From: Acanthamoeba castellanii str. Neff
Lineage: Eukaryota; Discosea; Longamoebia; Acanthamoebidae
Reading direction: 5' to 3'
Assembly: GCF_000313135.1 (NCBI RefSeq)
Contig: NW_004457596.1
Span: 119,498 to 132,205, forward strand
DNA: 12,708 nucleotides
Shown: piece after piece, positions 1 through 9,140 of the stretch
How positions within the stretch are numbered: position 1 is the first letter of the stretch
Layout: the number at the start of each line of letters is the position of its first letter
Notes under the pieces: generated by a model
Told to the model about the DNA's origin: nothing
Database searches by the model: none
The model's input: only the letters and a program-made list of their open reading frames with translations
Program-made: the position numbers and the translations under genes

Positions 1-962
<962 letters not shown>

Positions 963-1236
963 GGTGTGGTTGGTTGTTGATTAGATGTGGGGTGTAGATT
1001 GACTTGTTCTCGTGTTTCCGTTTCTGGAGTGGTCACGACCAGGATTGGTAGCCAAGACCTGCAAGATTGAAAGGCATGCCAAAAATGTTGAGTTCTTTCC
1101 CGCCCAAAATCTAATGCAACGCGTTCGCGCCAAAACCAAACCTGCGCCACCAGTGTGGCTTCGCTTGCATTGTGTGAGTGTCCATCATTACCAGAGAGAG
1201 ACGCATCGATAAAGGGCGTGAGAGGTGGGGAAGAAG
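963..1236. promoter_or_regulatory. Shared divergent upstream region of the isocitrate dehydrogenase and coiled-coil genes
   Basis: These 274 bases separate two start codons on opposite strands, so promoters for both genes must lie here or extend into 5' untranslated sequence. I see no clear TATA box and no convincing conserved motif. The ORFs crossing this stretch show no domain. Confidence 0.5.
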
Positions 1237-3590
1237 ATGGCACTCAGATCAAAGATCCAGGCATTCGAAACCGGAGGCGTTTCGAACCTCACTCCGAATT
1301 CCAAGCGCAAGCGGAGCATTTACGATGCTGAAGTGGTACGCGCAGTTGCACACCAATTCTTTGATCAACTATTCCGTCCGACTGACTTGGTTGCGCTCCA
1401 GGATCAAAAAATCGATCTTTTCGAATCGTTGAAGGGCCAAGAAGAGGGATATAGACGCCTCGGGCCCATGTACCGAAGATTTGGCAACCTCAAACAGAAA
1501 TTCGAGGCTGATCTGCGCTCGCTTCACTCCAATGAGGAAGAAGACAAGGAGAACATCACCAACCGCAGCCAGCCCGAGGCTACTCGTACGCACCAGCGAC
1601 GCACTGTGTGCTTGCTCAGATTGGCGCTAACACCGCGCACGTACTTGCACAGGTCCGTCCACACCAAAGGCCAAGGAAGCGCAGTGCGGCTTGGCCGACG
1701 AGCTGCCCGACGCTGTGTCGGTGGAGGAGGCCGCGATGAACGCGGCGCGCGTCGCCGAGCTCGAGGAGATGATCCGAGCGCTCTACCACAAGTACAACGC
1801 ACGCAAGAAGCAAGTGCACACCCTCAAGAAACAGAAGCTCGGTATAATGAGTTGTGTCTGTGCGTGTGCGTGCGGCGGTGCGTATGCGTGTGCGCCACGA
1901 CTGACTTGTCCTTGGCCGCGCAGATCTGGAGAGCCTGGTGTCTGCGCAGCGAGACGAGCAAAAGCGACACACCGAGCTCCAGCAGCAGAGCGAGGAGGAG
2001 ATTCAGCGGCTCCAGGAGCTGAACAAGTTCCTGAGTGAGGGCTACGAGGACGTCAAGGAGGAGATGCGGAAGAAGGCCGTGTTGATCCGCAGCAAGGTGC
2101 TGCGCGACGAGCTGCGCAAGGAGCTCGAGGACAAGCGCAAGCTGCGTGAGGAGATGCGCGAGAAGCAGAGGGCATCTATCCTCAACGGCGACGACCACCT
2201 CGAAGCCGAAGACGACCAGCAGCAGCTCGGCGCGTCTCCCCAGCGCGAGGAGGAGCACGTCAAGCAGGCCGCCGCCAGGGACGAAGAGCGAAAACGAATG
2301 GCGGAGCAGCTCGAAGCCGAGATCGCCGAGCGGATGAGGGCCGAATACGAGCAGCGCGAGGAATCGCTGGTGAACAGCCGGCTGGCGGCCGTGAGAGAGG
2401 AGCTCGAGCGGGAGACCGAGGCCCGACTGGCCCGCGAGCGTGCCGAGTGGGAGAGCCGACAGGCCGAGGTCGCGCAGCAAAACGAGGAGGAGGCGCAGCG
2501 ACGCCAGCGCGAGTCGAAGAGAAAGCGCGAGGAGGAGTTCGACGGCCTCATGGGCGCGCTCCGCGGCGACAACACCCGCCTGGGCCGTGAGATCGAAGAG
2601 AAGGAAGAGGAGCTGCAGGTGCTCCGAAGCGACGTCGTGGCGCTGCAGGAGGCGATCGAGCACATGCAGGAAGAGATGACAATCGAGGCCACTGAATGGG
2701 AGCGAATGAAGGCCTGCCTTGAGAAGGAGGTGCATCGTGCCTACAAGGAGCTCAAGTCCAAGGAGGAGAAGGAGGCCGAGCTGCAGGGTGAGATCCGCGG
2801 CCTAAGAGACGAGCTGCAGCGCGCCCTCGCTCTCGCGCAGCAGCAACCCGGCGCCGATGAGAACGAGTGCCAGTACTGCGGTGGTGGCAAGCGAAGGAAG
2901 GTCGACAGCAATGGCGACAACCGCGAAGTTGAAGTGGAGCGCGAGGCTGTCACGGAGCAGACGGAGGAGGTCGAGAAGAAGGCGATCAAGACCACCGGTC
3001 GAGCTGCGGCCTCGGTGGCGACGGCCGGTAAGGAGACGACGCCCATCCGGACGCCCGTGCGAACAGCGCAGATCAAGCGACCCGCCTCGATGGTCGTCGG
3101 CAAGCGACCGAGCGAAGCCAAGACACAGCCGGAGTCCGATAAGGGCATGGCCACCAAGGAGGCCAAAGAGGAGAAGGCCGCCAAACGGCGGTCGCAGGTT
3201 AACACCTCGGTCGGCACGCCGCGGCCGGCGACCACGAAGCTGAGCAGCCGGGCGACGCTGGCCGGACGGGAGAAGATCGCGTCGCTGAGCTCGTCGTCGT
3301 CTGCCACCGCCACGCCATCATCGTCATCATCGTCGGCGTCGCCCCTGCGCAGGGCCAGCATCGCGCCCACCACCCCGCGCAAGGGATCGGTAAGGGAGAA
3401 GAGCGCCGCCAGCTCGATCGCGTCTTCGTCGTCCAGCGTCGCCACGGCATCGCCGCGAAGGCGGGAGCGCGCGTCGTCGGTGTTTGCCTCGCAGACGCCG
3501 CGGTTCGACACCAAGGTCGACCCCCTCCGCTACGAGAAGCTCGCTGGCCTTGGAGGCAGCAGCGGCAACAGCGACAACACGACGCAGTGA
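1237..3590 (+). CDS. Large coiled-coil protein of unknown function with Ser/Pro/Lys-rich C-terminal tail
   Basis: I do not recognise the family. Three exons, 1237-1585, 1653-1841 and 1924-3590, join in frame (introns of 67 and 82 bases) to give 734 residues. The ATG at 1237 is preferred over an in-frame GTG at 1225. Residues 1-115 look globular, with a basic SKRKR patch and a KEN motif near residue 107. Residues 137-490 are a long E/R/K/Q-rich stretch with hydrophobic spacing typical of a coiled coil or single charged helix. A CQYC pair (Cys495, Cys498) is followed by GGGKRRK, a possible nuclear-localisation patch. Residues 500-734 are low-complexity, with poly-Ser runs and many TP/SP sites next to Lys/Arg (for example PTTPRKGS), resembling a basic phospho-regulated tail of cytoskeletal or chromatin proteins. 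A cytoskeletal, spindle or centrosomal role is only a guess. Splicing is well supported by frame continuity. Confidence 0.85.
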
Positions 3591-3884
3591 CCCAGACGCA
3601 ATGGCCTCCTTTCGTTGTGTGTAAATGCAGAGCCAGCGAACCTTTTGTGCATTCTACAGGGCTCGGTTGTTGCCACATTCCCACCTGCAACCTACCGTGC
3701 GCGGTGCCCACTCGCGTTGCAGGAGTCGTTCATGCACGATGACTAGAAGAAGAACTGGCCTCCCCTCCTACAATCACACACACGGACGCACACACGGACG
3801 TACACACACGACAAAACACACACGCTTCGCCTTGGATTGATCATCACACCCCACCCACAAGATAGGGAGCTTGGTCTTGGTGGT
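3591..3884. other. 3' flank of the coiled-coil gene
   Basis: No coding signal seen. It should hold the 3' untranslated region and polyadenylation signals of the plus-strand coiled-coil gene. It also lies just beyond the 3' end of the minus-strand transcript that runs toward it. No AATAAA was seen on the plus strand. Confidence 0.5.
3771..3826. repeat. CA-rich microsatellite with interspersed CGGACG
   Basis: An imperfect run of CACA blocks broken by GGACG/GGACGT units, in the 3' flank of the coiled-coil gene. Non-coding. Confidence 0.8.
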
Positions 3885-4599
3885 AAATGAGGTTTATTGG
3901 TGCTGTGGTAAAACAGTCAGGGCCAGTAAGGAGCTGCTCGCGAGAGTCCAGGCGAAGCTGAAGAAGGAAAGAAGAGGGTCAGAAGGAGAAGAGAGAGGGC
4001 GGTGGGAGAAGAGAGGGGAGACATGGAAACGTGTAAACGGGTAGTAACTCATATTCTATGGATGGTACTTGAGTTATGTCATCAAAGCTGTTGGTAATGC
4101 TATGGTTCGTTTTCTAATCAACGTGACTACCGTTCACGCACGCACGAGAAGAAAAAGATGTTTGGTGGCGAGTGAACGTACCCATTGAGGTCTCGGCTCC
4201 GGCCGTAGGTATGCAGGGCTAAGCTACCGGGTGGACTGGGTTGCAGTGCAGGCCTGAAGGGAGAAGACAGAGTCAGTTTCCGTTGATTGGCAGCTGGCCA
4301 GTCGTGGGTGTCGAAGAAAGACAGAGCGAAGCTCATAGACAAGTTTGGTTACATATGCTCGCGACGCTTGAGGTCATGCAGGCAAGCAGACCACGCCACG
4401 GCATCAAACGCAAATTATTGAATCATAGCGAAAAAAACGGAGTGGACACAGAAGCGGGAGTGTGCGTACCACTCCGGTGAGTGCGGACAGCTTGCTGATG
4501 CGATTGAGGGTAGACATCTTGCTATGCCAAACGGAGATCTGAAATTGAGAAATGGGTGAGATTTTGGTTGATAGGAGTGCAAGTGTAAAAAAATCGCTT

Positions 4600-4668
4600 G
4601 ATGTTCAGAGAATTGTGGTCAATTGTCCTCAGGCTTGGGATCGGCGATAATTGTATCATCATAAAGAA
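4600..4668 (-). ncRNA. Candidate second intronic box C/D snoRNA, target unknown
   Basis: It lies in the next intron (4700-4539) of the same transcript. On the minus strand there is a perfect box C ATGATGA (4662-4656), a CTGA (4632-4629) that could be D', and a second CTGA (4608-4605) as box D, giving a 58-base C-to-D core. I could not match either guide (ending CGATCCCAAGC or ACCACAATTCT) to an rRNA or snRNA segment from memory, and no good terminal stem is visible. Support comes from the exact boxes and from sharing a host with the U15-like RNA. Confidence 0.4.
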
Positions 4669-4861
4669 GAACGCAATCTGCTGTGGGCGGGTATGCTTAC
4701 CCTTGTGGAGGAAACGCACGGCCGCGGTAGTCATGTGGGAGGCATTGCTCCGGCGATCGCACTGATCAACTCCGGAGGCCTTACGATCTGAAGAAAAGAG
4801 CGAGAATCGTTAGAAAGATGCGAGTTGGGCGCAAAAGCCGTTCACTACATGTAGAAGAGAT

Positions 4862-4940
4862 GTTTCAGACGAATTAAGGTAGCGGGTTTTTTCGTCAAAT
4901 TGAGAATCAATCGGACAAATGCCTGTTGGTCATCATTGGA
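4862..4940 (-). ncRNA. Box C/D snoRNA of the U15/snR13 type, guiding 28S rRNA 2'-O-methylation
   Basis: It lies in the intron between exons 5051-4986 and 4787-4701. Read on the minus strand: box C ATGATGA (4936-4930); guide AGGCATTTGT followed directly by a D'-like CCGA (4914-4911); a C'-like TTGACGA; guide GCTACCTTAA (4883-4874); box D CTGA (4868-4865). The guides are complementary to CAAATGCCT (4916-4924) and TTAAGGTAGC, which are contiguous in the conserved eukaryotic 28S sequence TTAAGGTAGCCAAATGCCT (recalled). By the box-plus-five rule the first guide selects the third A of CCAAATG, the A2281 position of yeast 25S served by snR13. Human U15 carries the same AGGCATTTGT before its box D, from memory. 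The second guide's match starts six bases above box D, so it may only stabilise pairing. Ends are approximate; the terminal stem is weak. Confidence 0.75.
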
Positions 4941-5190
4941 CGCAGTAGCGGCCGAAGAGGTGGGAAGAGGGTGCGGAGGGTGTACCTAGTCTCTTCTTCA
5001 GCCAGCGTTGGCGGTCTGCATGGCGGGACACCGGGTGCAGTGCTGCCCTGGCTGGAAACGTGGGGGTGTAGACGATAGAGAAACACAAGAACGGCAACAA
5101 ATAAATAAGGTACCGGCATTTCCTTTTTTGCAGACACACTTGTTCATGATTTTTGATTGGATGTTTGATTTGGCGCCGGCCCAGTGGCGC

Positions 5191-5207
5191 AGTTTATTTT
5201 TTAAAAA
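5191..5207 (-). promoter_or_regulatory. TATA-like A/T tract upstream of the putative snoRNA host transcript
   Basis: On the minus strand this reads CTTTTTAAAAAATAAAC. It is the only strong A/T tract in the roughly 180 bases between the first host exon and the FYVE-TBC start codon. It would place a transcript start near 5165. The assignment is inferred from position. Confidence 0.35.
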
Positions 5208-5344
5208 GAGAAAATACAAAGAGCAAAAGAGAAAAGATCGATCACTCCGACGGGAGAAAGGAGAGCACAGATTCAAAGTCGCCACTTTGTATCGAGCATT
5301 TGGGTACTCTAGATGAATTGAGGCTTCGATCGATTGCTTTTTAG

Positions 5345-7833
5345 ATGGAACAAGAATCGCAGAGACCTCCTGGAATTCGTGAGGGAAAGCAGCGAATGCA
5401 GGCCAAATCTGATGGTTCGAATGGTGTAGAGCACAAGCCACAGCAACAGCGACCACACCGAGTAGCGCGCGGGAGAGATGAGGAAGCGGAGGAGCGAGAA
5501 CGGCGGCTGGCCCTGTCCGGCGAGGCGCCCCCGACCCGCGAACCCTCCTATCCGCCGCCGTCAGCCGACGGAGGCCCCGCGAGCAACGTGCAGGTCGTGG
5601 AGGGCATCAACTGCCTCTGGGTCGACGAGCGCAACGTGCACGAGTGCCCCATCTGCAGCAGCGCCTTCTCCTTCTTCCGTAGAAAGGTACCGGCACCCGT
5701 TGAAAGAAGCTTTACTGCTTGCTGTCCCGGCATCATCGTCAGCCCGTTTCCTCACCGCGACTCGTGTGCGTGCGTGTCGTGCGTGTCGTGCGTATTATGT
5801 CGTGTCATGTGCAGCACCACTGCCGGGCGTGTGGCGGAGTGTTCTGCTGGTACTGCACCGAGACGCGGATAAAACTGATCGTCGTCGGTTCGCTCACCGA
5901 GCAGCTGGTACGCATCTGTGACATGTGCGCCAAGAAGGGTATTTACCACTCCCAACCTCCCTGCCCGCTTATTTATTTTCGTTGTTATTTATCAATCAAT
6001 TAATTTATTTACATTTTACTTTCCTTCCTTCACGTCTTATTCTGGGACAGACAAGCGCAGCAGCTTGCCCAGCTTATTCACTACTACTCTTTCGTGGGCG
6101 TTCAGTTCCACGTGCGCCAACGAAGTGGACGCTGGTTTGTAGTTGGTGGTGGTGGTGGGTGTTGCCGCGTTCTTCACTCACGCCTGTCTGTCTGGCCGTG
6201 CGCGCGGTTTCGTGGCTGTGTGATCGAAGCAGCGCACATACAGACGGCTCCAGTGCTGGAGTCGTTCATACCCGATGACGAGATGAAGGACTGGCACGTC
6301 CTCATCCACTCCTACGATCACACAAACCCACAAAACAACAAACGCGTACGCTTCTCCCTCCACCACCATCATCACCATCACCGCCACTGCCACCATCCAA
6401 TCATCACCGCCGCCGCCACCACTTGCGAGCCAAGCGCACACTCACACTCGCGACAGCTCAGGGAGAAGATTAAGAACCAAGAGGTGCCCGATGTCCTTCG
6501 GTCTCTGCTATGGCAAGCCCTCACGGGGTCGGCCCAGGCAAAGAAGGCCTCGCCGTACAGCTATGCCGTACACGCCGCCCCTCTCCTCCTCCTCCTTCTC
6601 GCCCGTCTCCCAAATGGCCGAAGGCGCTCACGTCGGCCTTGGGGCTCGTTCGGTTGCGCGCGCTTCAGGCGATGCTCGAACGTGAATTGGATCCACACAC
6701 CGAAGAGCGGCTGCACCAGGACCTCGCTCGCACCTTCTCCGACGAACGACTCACTCAAATCAAATGCAAACGGTACCCCCCTGCCATTTCGTGGCGCGTG
6801 CGTGCGTGCGCGCGTGTGTGTGCGTGTGTGTGTGTGCGTGTGCGTGTGCGTGNGTGCGTGCGTGCGTGCGTGCGTGCGATGTGGTCGCAGGCGAGCGCGT
6901 GACGTGGCGCGCAGTCGCTCACTCAACGTTGAAACCAACTCCAGAATCGACAGTCGGCTGGTGCAGCAGCGCATATTCAACGTGCTCAAGGCCTTCTGCC
7001 TCATGTACACCAACATCACCTACGAGCAGGGAATGAGCTTCATCGCCGGCGTGCTGGTCCTTCTCACCGACGAAGAAGTACGAAACAACAACCGGCTCCG
7101 CACATTCTCTCTGTTCTTCTTCTTCTTCTTCTTCTCTTGCTCTATGACCGCTCACCCGCCACGCAATCGACGCAGCACGCCTTCTGGATGTTTGTGCAGG
7201 TGATGCGCAAGTTCTTCGTCGCCGGCATGTACAAAGCGGGAACGCCCGTGCTCAAGCGGTGCGTCGAGCACTTCAAGAGCATGGTCTCCCACCTCTTCCC
7301 CGACCTCGACGAACACTTTGTACCAAGCCCCCTCCCCCCTTAGACATTTCTGTTCCGTTCCGGCCATCCCTCACGCCGACTCGCGTGCGCACGCACAGAA
7401 CCGAGAGGGGATCACGGTGGAGATATTCGCCAACCAATGGTTTTTGACGCTCTACTCCTACAACTTTCCGCTCAACTTCGTCTTCCGAATATGGGACCTC
7501 TTCCTGAGCGAGGGCATCGACTTCATTCTCACCATGGCCCTCGCCATCTTCTGCCACCAGCAAGGTGCCCTCCTCCCTCCCATGCTTCGCACTCAACCAC
7601 CCGCGCCCGTGCTCGCACTCATCAGGATCGCCGTCTCGCGTGTGTCGTACCGTGTGTGTCTTGCGCGTCGTGCGTGTCGTGTCGTGTCGTGTGGTGCATG
7701 CGCAGATAAGCTGACGAAGCTGAACTACATGGAAACGATGACGTTTTTGTCCACCCTGCCATCGGTCATGCACAATTTTCGGAGTTACATCAACATCGCC
7801 ATCGAGATGCTGGAGGACATGGCCTCCGAGTGA
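5345..7833 (+). CDS. FYVE-TBC domain protein, predicted PI3P-binding Rab GTPase-activating protein
   Basis: Predicted to accelerate GTP hydrolysis on a Rab at PI3P-rich endosomal or phagosomal membrane. Ten exons join in frame: 5345-5686, 5815-5938, 6051-6134, 6233-6345, 6457-6567, 6669-6772, 6891-7077, 7176-7319, 7399-7564, 7706-7833, giving 500 residues. Residues 1-88 are polar and probably disordered. The FYVE finger (92-155) has WVDE, RRKHHCRACG and RICDMC with all eight zinc cysteines (101, 104, 117, 120, 125, 128, 149, 152); Glu95 stands where WxxD has Asp. The TBC domain spans about 222-455. Its arginine finger is LHQDLARTF (Arg279) and its glutamine finger YEQG (Gln339); HAFWMFVQVMRKFF, QWFLTLYS and FRIWDLFLSEG follow. 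Both catalytic residues are present, so it should be active. The exon 7 start could instead be 6915 (eight residues fewer), and exons 3-4 are the least certain. The target Rab is unknown. Confidence 0.9.
5764..5809 (+). repeat. GTGCGTGTC-type microsatellite in intron 1 of the FYVE-TBC gene
   Basis: Tandem-like copies of GTGCGT/GTGTCGT fill the 3' half of the intron between 5687 and 5814, just before its AG. Confidence 0.7.
6361..6400 (+). repeat. CAC/CAT trinucleotide tract in intron 4 of the FYVE-TBC gene
   Basis: A run of CACCATCATCACC-type triplets that would read as polyhistidine if unspliced. It falls inside the intron 6346-6456, whose removal keeps the TBC frame. Confidence 0.75.
6796..6881 (+). 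repeat. GTGC/GTGT microsatellite with an ambiguous base, intron 6 of the FYVE-TBC gene
   Basis: A tetranucleotide (GTGC)/dinucleotide (GT) array occupies most of the intron 6773-6890. It contains the only N in the window (6853), so array length and base calls are unreliable here. Confidence 0.9.
7110..7137 (+). repeat. TTC tract in intron 7 of the FYVE-TBC gene
   Basis: A TTCTTCTTC pyrimidine run upstream of the acceptor at 7174-7175. It may act as the polypyrimidine tract. Confidence 0.7.
7674..7693 (+). repeat. GTGTC pentanucleotide array in intron 9 of the FYVE-TBC gene
   Basis: Three exact GTGTC units (7674-7688) followed by GTGTG, within a longer CGTG-rich stretch close to the acceptor at 7704-7705. 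Confidence 0.75.
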
Positions 7834-7882
7834 TCGGCCGGCACACGGGCGCGCACTCGCAACTCGAGGCCGAGCCGCTCAT

Positions 7883-7903
7883 GCCCCTGTGCGCCACAGG
7901 GGC
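7883..7903. other. Perfect 9-bp hairpin in the 3' flank of the FYVE-TBC gene
   Basis: GCCCCTGTG (7883-7891), a CGC loop and CACAGGGGC (7895-7903) form a GC-rich perfect stem. It starts 50 bases after the stop codon of the FYVE-TBC gene, in the 250-base gap between two convergent genes. It could be a 3' processing or stability element, or chance; function unknown. The rest of 7834-8083 shows no coding signal. Confidence 0.5.
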
Positions 7904-8083
7904 CACCGCCTTGAAGCGCCAGATGAACACGCAGCAAGCAGTCCTCCAACCTGTTCACCCCCTTTCGCCGCTTTCTTCGGTCTTCTTGTTGTATTCATCA
8001 TTTTTGTGAAGAACTGCTGATGTTTGCCGCCCACCCATCGTTTCTTCCTGTCTATACACATACACCTGTCTTATTCTTTATCT

Positions 8084-9118
8084 TCACTGTCGCTTGTTTC
8101 GCGCCAATGCATCTGCGATCTGGTCGGTGTATATATCGTTGGTCGTTAGGGTGACGCTAGACCTGATAGTTATCAGAGGAGAGTTGGAGAAGAGTGGGAC
8201 ACGCGTACCGATTGTATGGCGGCCTCGCCCTGGTTGCCCGCCATGTCCACCTCGAGCAAGGTACCATTCGCCGCCACCGCATCCGCCAACGCCTGCCACA
8301 CAACCATTCCACTTCCGTTAGTGTGTGCGTGTGCGGTGGTGCGTGTGTCGTGTGTCGTGTGTCGTGTGTCGTGTGTCGTGTGTCGTGTGCGTGCGCTCGA
8401 ACCTGGCTCCCTGCGGGGCCGATGGCGTTGTCTCGCAGGAAAATTCGCTGCAGGCTGTGGTTGCCCCTGATGGCCCGGGCGAGCGCGATGGCGCCCTCGT
8501 CCCCGATGCGGTTGTTGTTGAGGCTCAGCGTGGCCAGCGCGCACGCCTGTCGGTGGTCCATCAGGTGGATCATCCGGGCGAGGTGCTTGGCGCCGTCGGG
8601 TCCGATGTTGTTGAAGTCCAGGTAGAGCGACTTGAGCGCCGGCGGCGAAGGCGCTTCCTGGCTCTGCTCGCTTCCATCGCTCCCGCCATCGCCCATCGCG
8701 ATCTGGGCCGCATCGCGCCAGGCCCGCTCCTCGGTCGAGCTATTGGCCAGCGCGGCCGCGAGCGTCTCGATGCGCTGGTCGCCCAACGCCGCACGCCCGG
8801 ACGTGGGCGCGTCCCAATACTCGTCCGGCCGCACCTTAAATAAAATAAAATAAATACATAAATAATCGCCAGAGGAATAAAATATTAAATAAAATAGAAA
8901 TAAATAGTGGAGATCATGCGAACCTGGAGGAGCTCGATTTGTTGGCGGTTGTGAGGGAGGCGGAGGAGCGATGTGATTTCTTCCCACACATGGGAGGGAA
9001 AGGGATCGTCGAGGAGCAGGTTGACCTCGTTGACATCATGGTCGTGCTTCTGCAGCGCTCGGGCCTCCACGATGGCCATCTCCGTTTTCGTCAGCCCCTT
9101 CCCAAAGCACCCGCCCAT
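8084..9118 (-). CDS. Leucine-rich-repeat protein (RNase-inhibitor-like repeats) with possible N-terminal lipidation
   Basis: Probably a membrane-associated protein-binding scaffold; no enzyme domain is seen. Four exons on the minus strand, 9118-8924, 8834-8403, 8292-8209 and 8119-8084, all join at phase 0 to give 248 residues. I chose MGGCFGKG at 9118 over an upstream in-frame ATG at 9142, because Gly2 and Cys4 suit myristoylation and palmitoylation, though position 6 is Gly rather than Ser/Thr. Residues 9-65 look helical; 66-130 are Ala/Ser/Gly-rich. Four 28-33-residue LRRs start near 132, 165, 193 and 221, with the pattern LxxLxLxxNxIGxxGAxxLA, as in RNase-inhibitor or tropomodulin-like repeats. 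The last exon (12 codons) completes repeat 4 as SIADALARNKRQ; reading through instead ends it in an unrelated peptide. It is convergent with the FYVE-TBC gene. Confidence 0.85.
8343..8384. repeat. Heptanucleotide array (GTGTGTC x 6) in intron 2 of the LRR gene
   Basis: Six exact tandem copies of GTGTGTC on the plus strand (ACACGAC-type on the transcribed strand), inside the intron 8402-8293. Similar GTGTC motifs occur in the FYVE-TBC introns on the same genomic strand although the genes are oppositely oriented. Confidence 0.9.
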
Positions 9119-9140
9119 CTTTTGCTTCGCACTGACGATC

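Larger units (their letters stand above)
3885..5165 (-). ncRNA. Putative spliced non-coding snoRNA host transcript
   Basis: Minus-strand splice sites fit a chain of short exons: about 5165-5114, 5051-4986, 4787-4701, 4538-4470, 4253-4182 and 3957 to about 3885. All introns begin GT and most end in a pyrimidine tract plus CAG. An AATAAA (3898-3893) sits at the end, and a TATA-like tract lies upstream. Exons are only about 66-87 bases, and no chain gives a recognisable protein. A long frame through the second and third exons stops soon after the fourth begins. A separate ATG at 4517 yields at most a 45-residue peptide (MSTLNRISKLSAL...) and only with an alternative donor at 4227. Small exons of low coding potential around snoRNA-bearing introns match the architecture of UHG/GAS5-type host genes. 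The alternative is a small unrecognised protein gene. Exon ends are sequence predictions. Confidence 0.5.

Noticed and set aside
1824..2735. A 303-residue Leu-rich minus-strand ORF opposite the coiled-coil gene
   Set aside because: It is the shadow of GAG/CTC-type codons in the coiled-coil exon. Poly-Leu/His content with no domain is the usual antisense artefact.
3771..3826. CA-rich tract as a CRISPR-like or telomeric array
   Set aside because: The units are irregular, with no spacer structure and no telomere motif; it is a simple microsatellite.
4182..4517. A 45-residue peptide starting MSTLNRISKLSALTG as a mitochondrial protein gene
   Set aside because: It needs an alternative donor inside the exon, resembles nothing known to me, and the surrounding exons do not share its frame. 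The snoRNA-host reading explains the locus better.
4874..4924. The 28S-like words on the plus strand as an rRNA fragment
   Set aside because: The two matches occur in reversed order relative to 28S and are separated by unrelated bases, which fits antisense guides in a snoRNA and not a copied rRNA piece.
6361..6390. Polyhistidine stretch as a metal-binding region of the FYVE-TBC protein
   Set aside because: It lies in an intron with GT/AG ends at phase 0, and removing it joins NNKR to LREKIKNQEVPD at the start of the TBC domain.
8325..8843. A 172-residue plus-strand ORF rich in Cys/Val/Arg
   Set aside because: It is antisense to the LRR exon and reads the GTGTGTC array as CVVCRVS repeats; no independent support.
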